Counted from the stretch's first letter, positions 8,212-17,766 are shown. The stretch: 64,000 bases of DNA from SIRX01 sp965214475 (GCA_965214475.1 OZ243953.1:558001-622000), one strand, 5' to 3'. Notes: generated from the sequence alone by a model not told the origin. Translations and numbers: made by a program.

Positions 8212-9279
8212 CTAAAGAGCCTGGCCCGCCGGTTCTTCTGCAGGTTTCTCTTCCACATCTTCTCCTTCGGGTACAGAATCTTCCGCACCCGCGCGGGCGA
8301 TGTCGAGCTTTTCGTAGATCTCTTTCGTTATACGTTCGCGGATGTCCTCATTTTCTCTCAGGAAATTCTTGGAATTCTCCCGACCCTGGCCCAACCGCTC
8401 GTCACCGTAGGCGAACCACGCGCCGCTTTTCTGAACGACCTCTTGCTCGATGCCAACATCCAGCAAAGCTCCTTCGCGAGATATTCCTTCTCCATACATA
8501 ATGTCGAATTCCACCACCTTGAACGGCGGCGCCACTTTGTTCTTGACGATCTTGACCCGCGTCTGGTTACCGACCGTATCATTGCCAGACTTGAGAGCCC
8601 CGATACGCCGGATATCCAACCGCACGCTGGAGTAGAACTTCAACGCCCGACCACCCGGCGTCGTCTCCGGTGAACCGAACATAACCCCGATCTTCTCACG
8701 AAGCTGATTGATAAAGATGGCCATAGTACCCGAACGGTGCAGAGAACCCGAAAGCTTCCTCAACGCCTGGCTCATAAGCCGGGCCTGAAGCCCCACGTGA
8801 GAATCTCCCATCTCACCTTCTATCTCAGCTCTAGGCACCAGGGCAGCGACAGAGTCTATGACCACGACATCCAGCGCGCCGGACCGGACGAGCGTGTCGG
8901 CGATTTCCAGGGCTTGTTCACCGTTGTCCGGCTGGGAGAAGTAGAGGTTTTCCAGGTCTACACCTATAGCCTGGGCATAGGATGGATCTATTGCATGCTC
9001 CGCGTCTATGAAAGCTACCAGGCCACCGGCCTTTTGGGCTTCGGCGATAGCGTGTAGGGCAAGGGTCGTCTTGCCACTCGACTCCGGTCCGAAAATCTCT
9101 ACGATGCGGCCCCTTGGGAGGCCTCCAACTCCGAGCGCCAGGTCTAGTGACAGTGCTCCGGTTGAGATAGAAGGTATCTTTCTAAGCCCCTGGTCATCTC
9201 CCATGCGCATGATCGAACCTTTACCATGCTGCCGTTCTATCTGGGTAACCGCCGCTCCCATTGCTTTACTTTTGTCCAT
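8212..9279 (-). CDS. recA: recombinase RecA
   Basis: RecA forms filaments on single-stranded DNA, catalyses strand exchange and promotes LexA cleavage. The P-loop GPESSGKTT is at about 64-72, the Walker B and L1/L2 loop motifs (EMGDSHVGLQARLMSQALRK split over 155-174, NQLREKIGVMFGSPETTPGG following) are intact, and an acidic tail rich in E and A closes the 355-residue protein. The ATG start has GGAGGG close upstream. A dedicated promoter with a perfect TATAAT lies at 9341-9369. I found no complete palindromic LexA box; a TCGAAC half-site occurs in the leader. Confidence 0.98.
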   Translation of the reverse strand: MDKSKAMGAAVTQIERQHGKGSIMRMGDDQGLRKIPSISTGALSLDLALGVGGLPRGRIVEIFGPESSGKTTLALHAIAEAQKAGGLVAFIDAEHAIDPSYAQAIGVDLENLYFSQPDNGEQALEIADTLVRSGALDVVVIDSVAALVPRAEIEGEMGDSHVGLQARLMSQALRKLSGSLHRSGTMAIFINQLREKIGVMFGSPETTPGGRALKFYSSVRLDIRRIGALKSGNDTVGNQTRVKIVKNKVAPPFKVVEFDIMYGEGISREGALLDVGIEQEVVQKSGAWFAYGDERLGQGRENSKNFLRENEDIRERITKEIYEKLDIARAGAEDSVPEGEDVEEKPAEEPAGQAL

Positions 9280-9340
9280 TACACCCTCCGAAAATTGGTT
9301 TTGATTCTTGGACGTTCGACCCGCCTCACGTTACAAACCT

Positions 9341-9369
9341 ATTATACCGGAGGCGAGTCAAGCTCCCAA
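9341..9369 (-). promoter_or_regulatory. recA promoter
   Basis: On the minus strand TTGGGA (9364-9369), a 17-base spacer and a perfect TATAAT (9341-9346) stand about 60 bases before the recA start. This fits a housekeeping sigma-70-type promoter inside the gap after the RodZ-like gene, so recA-recX need not depend on ftsK-operon read-through. Confidence 0.75.
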
Positions 9370-9389
9370 CAGACTATAAGACAAATCAG

Positions 9390-10340
9390 TTAGTTCTCGG
9401 CTGTTTTGAGGTTGAATTCTTGAATTTTAGTCTGTCCTGATTCTCCAAATTGCCCGTAGTCTTGGCCGTTGACCGACAAAAATACCGCGCCTGCGTTGCC
9501 GCTCCAGACGGTGATCGACTCTTCAGCCTCGAAAGTCTGCACGAAACCCGGCTCAGCTACTTCAACGAACACCGCGTTGCCGTCTGTTTCGATATTCAGC
9601 CAAGAGACATTGCCGTCCACCCGCACTTCCATTGTGAGGCTTTCAGCGGGCGGAGGCTCCGGGGGTGCGGGCTCCGCAGGCGCAGGGGTCGACTCAGCGG
9701 CTTCTTCGGTTCCCTGTGAAGAAGGCTCCGCCCGCGATCCGGCGTCCCCAGAAGCACCCTCTGATGCTCCTTCGGGGGTCCCGTCTTCCGAGTTTTGGGG
9801 AGCGTTGGCTTCTTCGGAGTTGCGGGCATCCTCTACTTTCTGAGGGTCGGCTTGTGAATTTTCGGAAGAATTAGAGGCTTGCAGGCCAACAAAGTACAGG
9901 ATACCTACCACTAAAATCAGCACAACCAGGCTCGCGAGGGCGCCGAGAATCGCTAGGGGAGACAATCTGTTGTGCCTCCGCCTGAAACGGGCGGCCCCGG
10001 GTCGATCTTGGCGATCAGTGCGTGCGGAACGTGTGTTGGAATTCCCTATTGCTGAGTTTGCAACCGGACCCGCGGAATGACGATCCCTGAATTCTTGGGC
10101 GAGCCGTTCGCCGTCCAGGTCCAGGTAATTAGCGTAGGTTTTCAGGAAACCTTGCGCGTAGACGACACCAGGTAAAGTATCGTAGTCATTGCGTTCCATA
10201 GCTTCCAGGTAGCGGACCCGTATTTTGGTATCCCGCTCCACGTCTTCGTGGGTAAGGCCGCGTTCTTGACGGGCTCTCTGCAAGGTGAGACCTACGTGTG
10301 CGGCACCATCTTGCTGCTGGAAGTTTTCGTTTTCACCCAT
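9390..10340 (-). CDS. RodZ-like HTH and DUF4115 membrane protein
   Basis: RodZ-type proteins link the cytoplasmic cell-shape machinery to the envelope. The cytoplasmic part carries a Cro/C1-like HTH (about 17-70, QRARQERGLTHEDVER then LEAMERNDYDTLPGVVYAQGF), then a basic stretch, one membrane segment (about 128-152), a Ser/Glu/Pro-rich linker and a C-terminal DUF4115 beta domain (about 230-312) ending in VNGQDYGQFGESG. An upstream in-frame start at 10412 would overlap ftsK, so I use the ATG at 10340, which leaves 25 bases after the ftsK stop (316 residues). Actinobacteria without MreB still carry such proteins; whether this organism has MreB cannot be seen here. Confidence 0.85.
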   Translation of the reverse strand: MGENENFQQQDGAAHVGLTLQRARQERGLTHEDVERDTKIRVRYLEAMERNDYDTLPGVVYAQGFLKTYANYLDLDGERLAQEFRDRHSAGPVANSAIGNSNTRSARTDRQDRPGAARFRRRHNRLSPLAILGALASLVVLILVVGILYFVGLQASNSSENSQADPQKVEDARNSEEANAPQNSEDGTPEGASEGASGDAGSRAEPSSQGTEEAAESTPAPAEPAPPEPPPAESLTMEVRVDGNVSWLNIETDGNAVFVEVAEPGFVQTFEAEESITVWSGNAGAVFLSVNGQDYGQFGESGQTKIQEFNLKTAEN

Positions 10341-10365
10341 AGTCCCCGCAGACCTTTTCCAAAGG

Positions 10366-12612
10366 TTACCAGGGCGCGTCGGGTTTGTCCGCTTCAGAAG
10401 GAGCCTCCTCACCGTTTCCTAGTATGTGTTCGAGTTCTAACTCCGTCGCCTGGACCGAACGGCTCTTGGATCCCTCGTAAGGACCAACTACACCTTTACG
10501 CTCCAATGCGTCGATAATCCTGCCGGCTCGAGAGTACCCAACCCTAAATCTTCGCTGCACCGCGCTAACGGAAGCCTGCTGCGTCGACACCACAAAACTA
10601 GCAGCGTCCGGCAGAAGGTCGTCCTCGGGTTCCTCATTCTCTTTGGGGTCGTACTTCGGCTCCGTAACCTCTTCGACATAGCTGAGTTCGGCGCTCTGCT
10701 CCGAGCGACAGGCCGACACCACCCGGCTCACTTCCGATTCGGTAATAAACGCACCCTGCACCCGAGAGGTCCTCGAAGCCGAGACTGGCTTATACAGCAT
10801 GTCGCCCATTCCGAGAAGGGCCTCCGCACCGGCTGAGTCCAGTATGACCCGTGAATCCACCTGGCTGGAAACTGCGAACGCGACCCGGCTCGGGATGTTG
10901 GCTTTGATCATACCGGTAATAACGTCCACGCTCGGCCGCTGAGTCGCCACCACAAGGTGTATCCCTACCGCCCGCGCTTTCTGGGCGAGCCGTATAACGG
11001 CGTCTTCGACTTTCGCTGCCGCAGCCATCATGAGGTCCGCCAGCTCGTCTATCACCACTACCACATAGGGCATCGGTGTCTCAGCCCGTTCGTTGTAGCC
11101 GTCCAGTGAACGAACCCCCATCTTCTCCAAAACTTCGTACCGGCGTTCCATCTCCGCCACCGCCCAGGAGAGGGCGTTTGCAGCTTTCTTCACGTCAGTC
11201 ACCACGGGAGTTATGAGATGCGGTATCTGTCCGAACGGCGCAAGCTCTACCCGTTTGGGGTCGACCAGCACCATTTTTACCCGGCGCGGGTCTGTGGTGA
11301 GCAGCAGCGAGGTGAGCAGAGAGTTGAGCATGACACTCTTACCGCTGCCCGTGGTTCCGGCGACCAGCAAATGTGGCATCTCAGCAAGGTCGAAGAAGAC
11401 CGACCTGCCCGAGATATCCTTGCCGAGGCCTACAGGAAGCGCCCAACCGTTTGCGGAGGGGTACTCCTGAAAAATATCCCCGAGCGTCACGGTGGCCGGG
11501 CGGGTGTTTGGAACCTCGACCCCTACGGCGCTTTTACCGGGGATTGGGGCGAGTATTCTAACTTCGGTGGCCGCCAGCGCATAAGCGATGTCTTGCTGCA
11601 AGCTGCTAACCTTACCGACCTTGACGCCGCTGCCCAACCGCAATTCGTAGCGAGTAACCCGGGGGCCGACCACAGCCCGTATCACCTGGGCCTCTACCCC
11701 AAAATCTGCCAGGGCTCGGGTAAGGCGCCGACTGGTTTCTTCGGCGTCGTGCTGAGGCCCACCACCACCCAACTTCAGAAGGGAAGGTGACGGCGGCGTA
11801 TAGTCACCGGAGACCACCTCGCGTTGCTCGTCGAACCCCGGCGCCTGTATTGGTCCGGGCATCACGACTTCTAGCTCGACCGTGTCTTCGCTCTTTAAGG
11901 GCGGCGGTTCTTGTGCGGTCGGATCATCTAGGGGAGATTCGTATGGATATTTGTCTTCCGCTATCCCACAGGCTGTCTTTTCTGCGGCTCTTGTTTGTTG
12001 CAAACCATGCAGCCTAGCAATTGTAGTTTGAGAAAACCCCCTTACACCATCGAAGGCGTTACGGAGGGTTATGCCCGTTAGGAGTGAGAGCGAGATCGTG
12101 TAGAGCAGTCCAATCGTCAAGACAGCGCCAACGACACCGCCCACCCAATACACGGCGGCGTAGATTGCACTACCGACCAAACCACCAGCCTCAGTATAAA
12201 AGCTGCTCTCGAAAAGCAGCGCCTCGGGCAGGAAAGCAGCCAGTGTGGTCGCAGCGACAGCCAGCAGCAAGACGGCTCCGAGAGCCCGGCGACCGGGCAT
12301 ATAGCCCACCAACAGTAAGACCCCCGCCAGCACACCCAGCGGCGCCAGGGCTATACCAACCAAGCCAAGAAGATGCGTAACACCCCTGAAACCGAGATCG
12401 CCCAATAGTGCGCCCCCACCACTCAGGAAGGCCGCTGTAAAGAACAACCCGAGCGCAAGGAGCACCGCACCCAACAACCCGCGAGACAGTATCTGCTGCC
12501 TCAAAATGGACGAAGCTCCGGCCTTACCCTTCTTGCGGGCGCCGAAGCCACGAACTTCGCTGTTTTGGGTCTTTCGCGTAGGGTTTTTTGGGGCACGTTT
12601 CTTTGTTGCCAT
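10366..12612 (-). CDS. ftsK: DNA translocase FtsK/SpoIIIE
   Basis: FtsK pumps chromosomal DNA through the closing division septum. The basic N terminus is followed by about four or five membrane segments (about 40-190), a short linker, the alpha/beta motor with Walker A GTTGSGKS in the middle of the protein, DELADLM for Walker B, and a C-terminal winged-helix gamma domain (about 675-735) that reads oriented DNA motifs. It has 748 residues and a short linker, closer to SpoIIIE than to E. coli FtsK. ATG start. The 65-base spacer to the RNase J gene holds a TTGACG hexamer without a well-spaced -10, so promoter status is unclear. Confidence 0.95.
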   Translation of the reverse strand: MATKKRAPKNPTRKTQNSEVRGFGARKKGKAGASSILRQQILSRGLLGAVLLALGLFFTAAFLSGGGALLGDLGFRGVTHLLGLVGIALAPLGVLAGVLLLVGYMPGRRALGAVLLLAVAATTLAAFLPEALLFESSFYTEAGGLVGSAIYAAVYWVGGVVGAVLTIGLLYTISLSLLTGITLRNAFDGVRGFSQTTIARLHGLQQTRAAEKTACGIAEDKYPYESPLDDPTAQEPPPLKSEDTVELEVVMPGPIQAPGFDEQREVVSGDYTPPSPSLLKLGGGGPQHDAEETSRRLTRALADFGVEAQVIRAVVGPRVTRYELRLGSGVKVGKVSSLQQDIAYALAATEVRILAPIPGKSAVGVEVPNTRPATVTLGDIFQEYPSANGWALPVGLGKDISGRSVFFDLAEMPHLLVAGTTGSGKSVMLNSLLTSLLLTTDPRRVKMVLVDPKRVELAPFGQIPHLITPVVTDVKKAANALSWAVAEMERRYEVLEKMGVRSLDGYNERAETPMPYVVVVIDELADLMMAAAAKVEDAVIRLAQKARAVGIHLVVATQRPSVDVITGMIKANIPSRVAFAVSSQVDSRVILDSAGAEALLGMGDMLYKPVSASRTSRVQGAFITESEVSRVVSACRSEQSAELSYVEEVTEPKYDPKENEEPEDDLLPDAASFVVSTQQASVSAVQRRFRVGYSRAGRIIDALERKGVVGPYEGSKSRSVQATELELEHILGNGEEAPSEADKPDAPW

Positions 12613-12677
12613 GGCTGTAGTCTATCGCATAACGTTCTACCTGAGCGTCAAACCCATTATGTGGTATGGACTTGAGA

Positions 12678-14339
12678 TCAAACCTCAACTATTAGCGGCA
12701 GGATGATCGGGCGCTTCCGGGTCCGCTTGGAAATAAAGCCCGAGAGGTCTTTACGAATCTCGTTTTTGAGCTGGCTCCAGTCGGTGATCTGACGCCGCGA
12801 AGTACGATCTATGGTCTCTTTTACCACCTCTATAGAAGCGTCCACGAGGCCGTTCGCCCCCTGCGGAGAGACAAAGCCCCGCGATATGACGTCCGGCGGC
12901 GCCAGCAACTTGCCGTTTTGGGCGTTGATGCGCGCGACGACGATGAACATACCGTCTCCGGCGAGCTGCTGCCGTTCGCGCATAACCCCCGACGAATCGT
13001 CGGCCAGGCCGCCACCATCCACGAGGAACATACCGGCGGAGACGTTGTCGAGCCTCCGTGCCTTGCCTTTATGAAACTCCATGCAAGCGCCGTTTTCGAG
13101 AAGAAAGATGTTCTCCTCGGGGATGCCCATTGTTTTTGCGGTGTCGGAGTGGTGCTTGAGATGTTTGAACTCACCGTGGACGGGCACCAGGTAGCGAGGT
13201 TTGAGGAGCGAGAGAACCAGTTTCTGCTCTTCCTGGGCCGCGTGGCCGGAGACGTGGACCGATTCATGGGGACTATAATAGACTTCGGCGCCGCGTTTCA
13301 TGAGGTTGTTGATCGTCCGGGAGACGCCCCGCTCATTACCGGGGATCGGGTGTGCCGCAACGACCACGGAATCGCCGGGACCAATGTCTATGCTGCGGTG
13401 GGTGCCGCTGGCGATCCGCGAGAGGCCCGCCATAGGTTCGCCCTGTGAGCCCGTGGTCAAGATGGCGATATCGGCGTCGGGGACCCGATGGATATCTTTC
13501 TGGTCCACCATCATCGCGTCGGGCAGGTCCAGGTAGCCGAGTTCACGGGCGATCTGGACGTTCCGGATCATTGACCGTCCCGTAACTCCCACGAGCCGGT
13601 CATGTTCTTTGGCCGCTTCTATGACCTGCTTCACTCGATGTATATGCGAGGCGAAAGAAGCGACGATAATCCTACCCGTGGCGCGGTCGAAGATCTCTTT
13701 GAAGACTTTGCCCACGATCTTCTCCGACGACACGTAGCCGGGGCGTTCGCTGTTGGTTGAGTCGCCGAAGTAGGCGAGCACGCCTTCTTCACCGAGGGAG
13801 GCAAAACGTCCTAGGTCCATCGGCGAGCCTTCTATCGGCGTCAAGTCGATCTTATAGTCGCCGGAGAAGACGATCAGGCCGGCGTTCGTCCGGATCGCGA
13901 TGGCGACCGCACCGGGGATGGAGTGGTTTACCTCGATGAACTCCAGTCCGAAACCGGCAAGGTTCTGTTTATCTCCGGCCTTTATTTCCCGGAGATCCCC
14001 CTTACCGAGCCCAAACTCCTGAAGCTTGCTCCGCACGAGCCCGAGGGTCATCTTGGTGCCGTAGACCGGCACGTTGAACTCTCTGAGCACGTAGGGCAAC
14101 GACCCAACATGGTCTTCGTGACCGTGGGTTAGGACTATTCCTTTTAGTTCATCCGCGTGCTCCCGGAGATAGGTGAAGTCCGGCAATACTACGTCGATCC
14201 CCGGCATCTCTTCATCCGGGAATGACATACCGGCGTCCACCAGGATGATTCCACTCTCCTGGCGTACGACAGTCATATTCTTGCCGATCTCCCCTAGTCC
14301 ACCCAGAGGCACGACCTGCAAGGTCTGTTTGTCTAACAG
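12678..14339 (-). CDS. rnj: ribonuclease J, probable CTG start
   Basis: RNase J is a metallo-beta-lactamase/beta-CASP enzyme with endonuclease and 5'-3' exonuclease activity. HGHEDHVGSLPYV holds the metal ligands, VSGHAAQEE and VPVHGEFKHL are beta-CASP motifs, and a C-terminal domain completes it. The first ATG/GTG/TTG-type start is a TTG at 14321, 26 bases from the only Shine-Dalgarno (GGAGG). A CTG at 14339 stands 8 bases after that GGAGG, in frame, adding six residues before QVVPLGGLGEIG; I choose it. No ATG or GTG is available in this frame. The gene is directly downstream of an 81-bp symmetric palindrome and of pnp and the M16 peptidase gene. Confidence 0.9.
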   Translation of the reverse strand: MLDKQTLQVVPLGGLGEIGKNMTVVRQESGIILVDAGMSFPDEEMPGIDVVLPDFTYLREHADELKGIVLTHGHEDHVGSLPYVLREFNVPVYGTKMTLGLVRSKLQEFGLGKGDLREIKAGDKQNLAGFGLEFIEVNHSIPGAVAIAIRTNAGLIVFSGDYKIDLTPIEGSPMDLGRFASLGEEGVLAYFGDSTNSERPGYVSSEKIVGKVFKEIFDRATGRIIVASFASHIHRVKQVIEAAKEHDRLVGVTGRSMIRNVQIARELGYLDLPDAMMVDQKDIHRVPDADIAILTTGSQGEPMAGLSRIASGTHRSIDIGPGDSVVVAAHPIPGNERGVSRTINNLMKRGAEVYYSPHESVHVSGHAAQEEQKLVLSLLKPRYLVPVHGEFKHLKHHSDTAKTMGIPEENIFLLENGACMEFHKGKARRLDNVSAGMFLVDGGGLADDSSGVMRERQQLAGDGMFIVVARINAQNGKLLAPPDVISRGFVSPQGANGLVDASIEVVKETIDRTSRRQITDWSQLKNEIRKDLSGFISKRTRKRPIILPLIVEV

Positions 14340-14359
14340 TGTTGTTTCCTCCTTTTGAA

Positions 14360-14440
14360 AGCTGATCAGCCAGTCAGCACATCAGCCAGTCAGCTTTTGG
14401 TTCTTGCTGACCGGCTGAAACGCTGGAGGGCTGATCAGCT
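14360..14440. repeat. 81-bp symmetric palindromic element upstream of RNase J
   Basis: The element is built as 12-12-11-11-11-12-12 bases. The outer arms AGCTGATCAGCC (14360-14371) and GGCTGATCAGCT (14429-14440) are perfect complements. The inner arms AGCCAGTCAGC (14384-14394) and GCTGACCGGCT (14406-14416) pair with one G-T wobble. Both internal spacers are 12 bases and the loop is 11. A 14-base direct repeat ATCAGCCAGTCAGC occurs at 14365 and 14381. The right arm overlaps the stop codon of the peptidase gene, and the left end lies just before the RNase J Shine-Dalgarno. Confidence 0.85.
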
Positions 14441-15701
14441 AATTGCTGTTCAAATAAGTTCCTAAGTCCAGCTCCTGCGGTCCTACCGCGGAAAGGTACA
14501 TATCGCTCAGGTTCAGGTGTTTCTTTGCGAGGTTCTGGATGTCGTCGGCGGTGACCGCCTCGATGCGGGAGGAGATCTCCTCCGGCGAGAGTAGATCCGC
14601 GCCGGTTATTACGCTCCGGCCGATGCGGGTCATGCGGGCCGCAGTGCTCTCCAGGGCCAACAGCGTTGAGCTCTTGAGCTGCTGCTTGGTACGCTCCAGC
14701 TCCTCGTCAGTGACGAGCTCGTCCTGGACTTTGCCGAACTGCTCGGTAATGACCTTTACGGCTTCCTCGACGTTTCCTGTGGTGGAACCGACGTAAGTTT
14801 TTATGGCGCCGGTGTCCGAATATCCTTGATGGTAGGAAAAGACGGCGTAAGCGAGCCCGCGCTTTTCGCGGACTTCCTGGAAGAGTCGGCTGCTCATCCC
14901 GCCACCGAGCACGTTGTTTAGGGCCGCCATCGCGTAGCGATCCTCGCTGCTGGCCGGTATGCCGAGCGAGCCCATCGAGACGTGGTATTGCTCCGTCTCT
15001 TTGAACTTGTAGAAAAAGCGGCTGTCCGGGGTCCCCGGGTCGGCTTTGCGCTCGAACGGATCGCCTTCCGGGAGCTTCGAGAGTTTCTCTTCGACCATCT
15101 GTTCGAACTCGTTTTGGTCGAGCTTGCCCGCCCCGACGACGAAGACGTTCGAGGCGTTGTACGTGTTATGGTGGAAGTGTTCGAGGGTGTCGTGGTCTAC
15201 GCCACGGACGGTCTCTGCGGACCCGATTATCGGGCGTCCGAGCGTGTCGTCGTGGAAGAGGAGTGATGAGAGGTACTCGTCGGCCATCTGGTCGGGCCGA
15301 TCTTCGTACATCTTTATCTCCTCAACGATCACCTCCCGCTCCCGTTCCAGATCGGCGAGCGTTGGCCGGAGCACCATGTCGCTCATAATGTCCAGAGCCC
15401 GCTCCAGGTGCTCCGGCAAGAAGCGGGCGTAGAGCACCGTGTACTCTTCGCCGGTCGCAGCGTTTTCCTGGGCGCCGATGCTCTCGAAGGCTTCGGCTAT
15501 GCCGAGGGCGTTCATCTCGGGGGTGCCCTTGAAGAGCATGTGCTCCATCAGGTGCGTGATGCCGGCTACCTCGTCGGTTTCGTCGCGGCTACCGGCCCTT
15601 ATCCAGACCCCAAGCGATACACTCGTCGCCTCGTCCAACGTCTCCGAGAAGACTCGCAGCCCTCCCGGGAATTCCTTTTTGCGTACGTTCTGGTCAGCCA
15701 A
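14439..15701 (-). CDS. M16 family zinc peptidase (processing-peptidase-like)
   Basis: This is an M16B metallopeptidase of the kind found next to pnp in many Gram-positives (YmxG-like). The inverted zinc motif HLMEH (50-54, HxxEH) is intact, with ENAATGEEYTVLY downstream, and the C-terminal half has the usual R/Y substrate-binding region with LGGGMSSRLFQEVREKRGL. Length (420) is normal for a soluble half-size M16 enzyme. Its natural substrate is not known. The start follows the pnp stop by 4 bases, so the pair is co-translated. The stop codon is inside the 81-bp palindromic element. Confidence 0.9.
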   Translation of the reverse strand: MADQNVRKKEFPGGLRVFSETLDEATSVSLGVWIRAGSRDETDEVAGITHLMEHMLFKGTPEMNALGIAEAFESIGAQENAATGEEYTVLYARFLPEHLERALDIMSDMVLRPTLADLEREREVIVEEIKMYEDRPDQMADEYLSSLLFHDDTLGRPIIGSAETVRGVDHDTLEHFHHNTYNASNVFVVGAGKLDQNEFEQMVEEKLSKLPEGDPFERKADPGTPDSRFFYKFKETEQYHVSMGSLGIPASSEDRYAMAALNNVLGGGMSSRLFQEVREKRGLAYAVFSYHQGYSDTGAIKTYVGSTTGNVEEAVKVITEQFGKVQDELVTDEELERTKQQLKSSTLLALESTAARMTRIGRSVITGADLLSPEEISSRIEAVTADDIQNLAKKHLNLSDMYLSAVGPQELDLGTYLNSN

Positions 15702-15705
15702 GCTG

Positions 15706-17766
15706 CTACTCCTCTATCTTCTCTAGCGAAATGCGGTTCTGCTTATCAACGTCGAGCACCCGCACTTTTACCGGGTCGCCCTCGGTGACTACATCTTCCA
15801 CGCGCTCGACCCGCTCTTTGCCGGGTGCGAGACGAGAGATGTGCAGCAGTCCATCGCGGCCTGGCGTAAGCTCGACGAAGGCGCCGAAGTTGGTGATCTT
15901 GACGACCTTGCCATTGTAGATGTCGCCGGACTCCACGTCCTTAGTCATGCCGTTTATCGTGGAAACTGCGCCCTTCGCGGAGACGCCGTCAATGCCGGCC
16001 ACGTAGACCGTGCCGCTATCTTCGACGGAGATATTGACGCCGTACTCCTCCTGTAGCGCGTTGATCGTCTTTCCGCCAGGGCCGATGAGCAGGCCGATTT
16101 TGTCCGTCGGAATTTTGAGCACTTCGACCCGGGGTGCGTAGTCCGAAACCTCGGTTCGGGGCTCAGGCAGCGTCTCGCTGATGATGTCCAGGATCTCGAA
16201 CCGGCCTTTTTTGGCCTGACCGAGGGCTTCCTGCAGAAGCTCGGCGGAGACGCCGGTAATCTTCATGTCCATCTGGAGCGCCGTGATGCCGTCCCGGGTC
16301 CCCGCAACCTTAAAATCCATGTCTCCGAGGTGGTCTTCGAGGCCCTGAATGTCGGTCATGATGACGTAATCATCATCCTGCTTCACGAGCCCCATAGCGA
16401 CCCCGGCGACCGGAGCCTTTATCGGCACACCGCCATCCATCAAAGCCAGCGTCGAACCACAGACGCTCGCCATCGAAGACGAACCGTTAGATTCCAGCAC
16501 CTCGGAGATAATCCTCAAAGCGTAGGGGAACTCTTCCTCGGAAGGAATGACCGGCAGGAGCGCACGCTCGGCAAGGGCGCCGTGCCCGATCTCCCGCCGT
16601 TTCGGTCCCCGTAAGAACGCCGTCTCACCTGTGGAGTACGGCGGGAAGTTGTAGTGGTGCATGTAACGCTTGCCGGTCTGCGGTTCCAGCGTATCCAACC
16701 GCTGAGCGAGCCCGAGGTCAGCCAACGCTAGGGAGCTCAAGACCTGGGTCTCGCCACGCGTAAAGAGCCCGGTACCGTGGACCCGGGGAAGCACGCCGGC
16801 TTCCGCTTCGGTGGACCGGATCTCATCGAATCCTCGGAGATCCGTCCGCTTGTGATCCTGCAGTAGCAACTCGCGGAACGCCTCTTTTTGGAGCGTGGAG
16901 ACGGCAGCAAGAACCAGAGGAACTTCTAATTCGTCGCGGCCCTCGACCATCTCTTCCTTCAATTCGTCAAGCTCGACGTTGCGCGCCCGCCGGTCAGTGC
17001 TTACGATGCTCTCCTTGATACGGGCCAGATAATCATTCCGCAACTCGTCCACGAACGGATTGTCCCCACCCACGTCGAACTGCTGCTTCTCTTTGCCGTG
17101 TTCTTGGGCCCACTCTTCGATGGCTTTCGCCTGGGCACTGATCGCATCCTGGGCGACCTGTAGCGCCTCTACGACCACGTCCTCTGGGACCTCGTTCGCC
17201 CCGGCTTCGACCATCGTGATGGCCTCTTTTGTACCGGCAACCACAAGGTCCAGGTCGGACTCTTCGATCTGGGCGTAGGTTGGGTTCAGGATGAACTCGC
17301 CATCGAGGGTGCGTCCTACGCGTACGGCCCCGATCGGGCCGTCGAACGGTATGTCCGAAAGCGCCAGTGCCGCCGACGAACCGACCATACTAACCGTGTC
17401 GTACGGCGTGTCCTGGTCAGCGACGAGGACGGTGCTTATGATCTGCAGTTCGTGGTTGTAGCCCTTTGGAAAGAGCGGCCGGAGCGGACGGTCGGTGAGT
17501 CGGGCGGTCAAAATCGCCCGATCCGAAGGACGTCCCTCTCGCTTTATGAAGCCGCCCGGAATCTTGCCGGCCGACGACATCCGCTCCTCGATATCAACAC
17601 TCAGGGGTAGGAAGCTCGCACCGACTCGCGGGTTGCGCGAACGGGTAGCCGTCGATAGTAGGGTGGTGTCACCCAGACGTACTTGAACGGCTCCACCGGC
17701 TTGCTTCGCCAGCTTCCCGGTTTCGAGCACGATCGAGCGCTCTCCTACGGGGATCTCTAAACGCAT
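15706..17766 (-). CDS. pnp: polynucleotide phosphorylase
   Basis: PNPase degrades RNA 3'-5' using phosphate and is a core part of RNA turnover. The 686-residue chain has two RNase PH domains (about 5-215 and 300-525) separated by an alpha-helical region, then a KH domain (IPTDKIGLLIGPGGKTINALQ split around 545-570) and an S1 domain (about 610-680, GKVVKITNFGAFVEL). The catalytic GTRDGITALQMDMK region is present. ATG start with GAGGAG 8 bases upstream. rpsO lies 37 bases upstream, the common rpsO-pnp pairing. Confidence 0.97.
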   Translation of the reverse strand: MRLEIPVGERSIVLETGKLAKQAGGAVQVRLGDTTLLSTATRSRNPRVGASFLPLSVDIEERMSSAGKIPGGFIKREGRPSDRAILTARLTDRPLRPLFPKGYNHELQIISTVLVADQDTPYDTVSMVGSSAALALSDIPFDGPIGAVRVGRTLDGEFILNPTYAQIEESDLDLVVAGTKEAITMVEAGANEVPEDVVVEALQVAQDAISAQAKAIEEWAQEHGKEKQQFDVGGDNPFVDELRNDYLARIKESIVSTDRRARNVELDELKEEMVEGRDELEVPLVLAAVSTLQKEAFRELLLQDHKRTDLRGFDEIRSTEAEAGVLPRVHGTGLFTRGETQVLSSLALADLGLAQRLDTLEPQTGKRYMHHYNFPPYSTGETAFLRGPKRREIGHGALAERALLPVIPSEEEFPYALRIISEVLESNGSSSMASVCGSTLALMDGGVPIKAPVAGVAMGLVKQDDDYVIMTDIQGLEDHLGDMDFKVAGTRDGITALQMDMKITGVSAELLQEALGQAKKGRFEILDIISETLPEPRTEVSDYAPRVEVLKIPTDKIGLLIGPGGKTINALQEEYGVNISVEDSGTVYVAGIDGVSAKGAVSTINGMTKDVESGDIYNGKVVKITNFGAFVELTPGRDGLLHISRLAPGKERVERVEDVVTEGDPVKVRVLDVDKQNRISLEKIEE

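Noticed and set aside
9280..9345. LexA/SOS box in the recA leader
   Set aside because: Only a TCGAAC half-site is present; the mirrored GTTCG half is missing, so I do not claim an operator.
12613..12677. ftsK promoter with TTGACG
   Set aside because: No acceptable -10 lies at 16-18 bases; the nearest TAGACT is 21 bases away.
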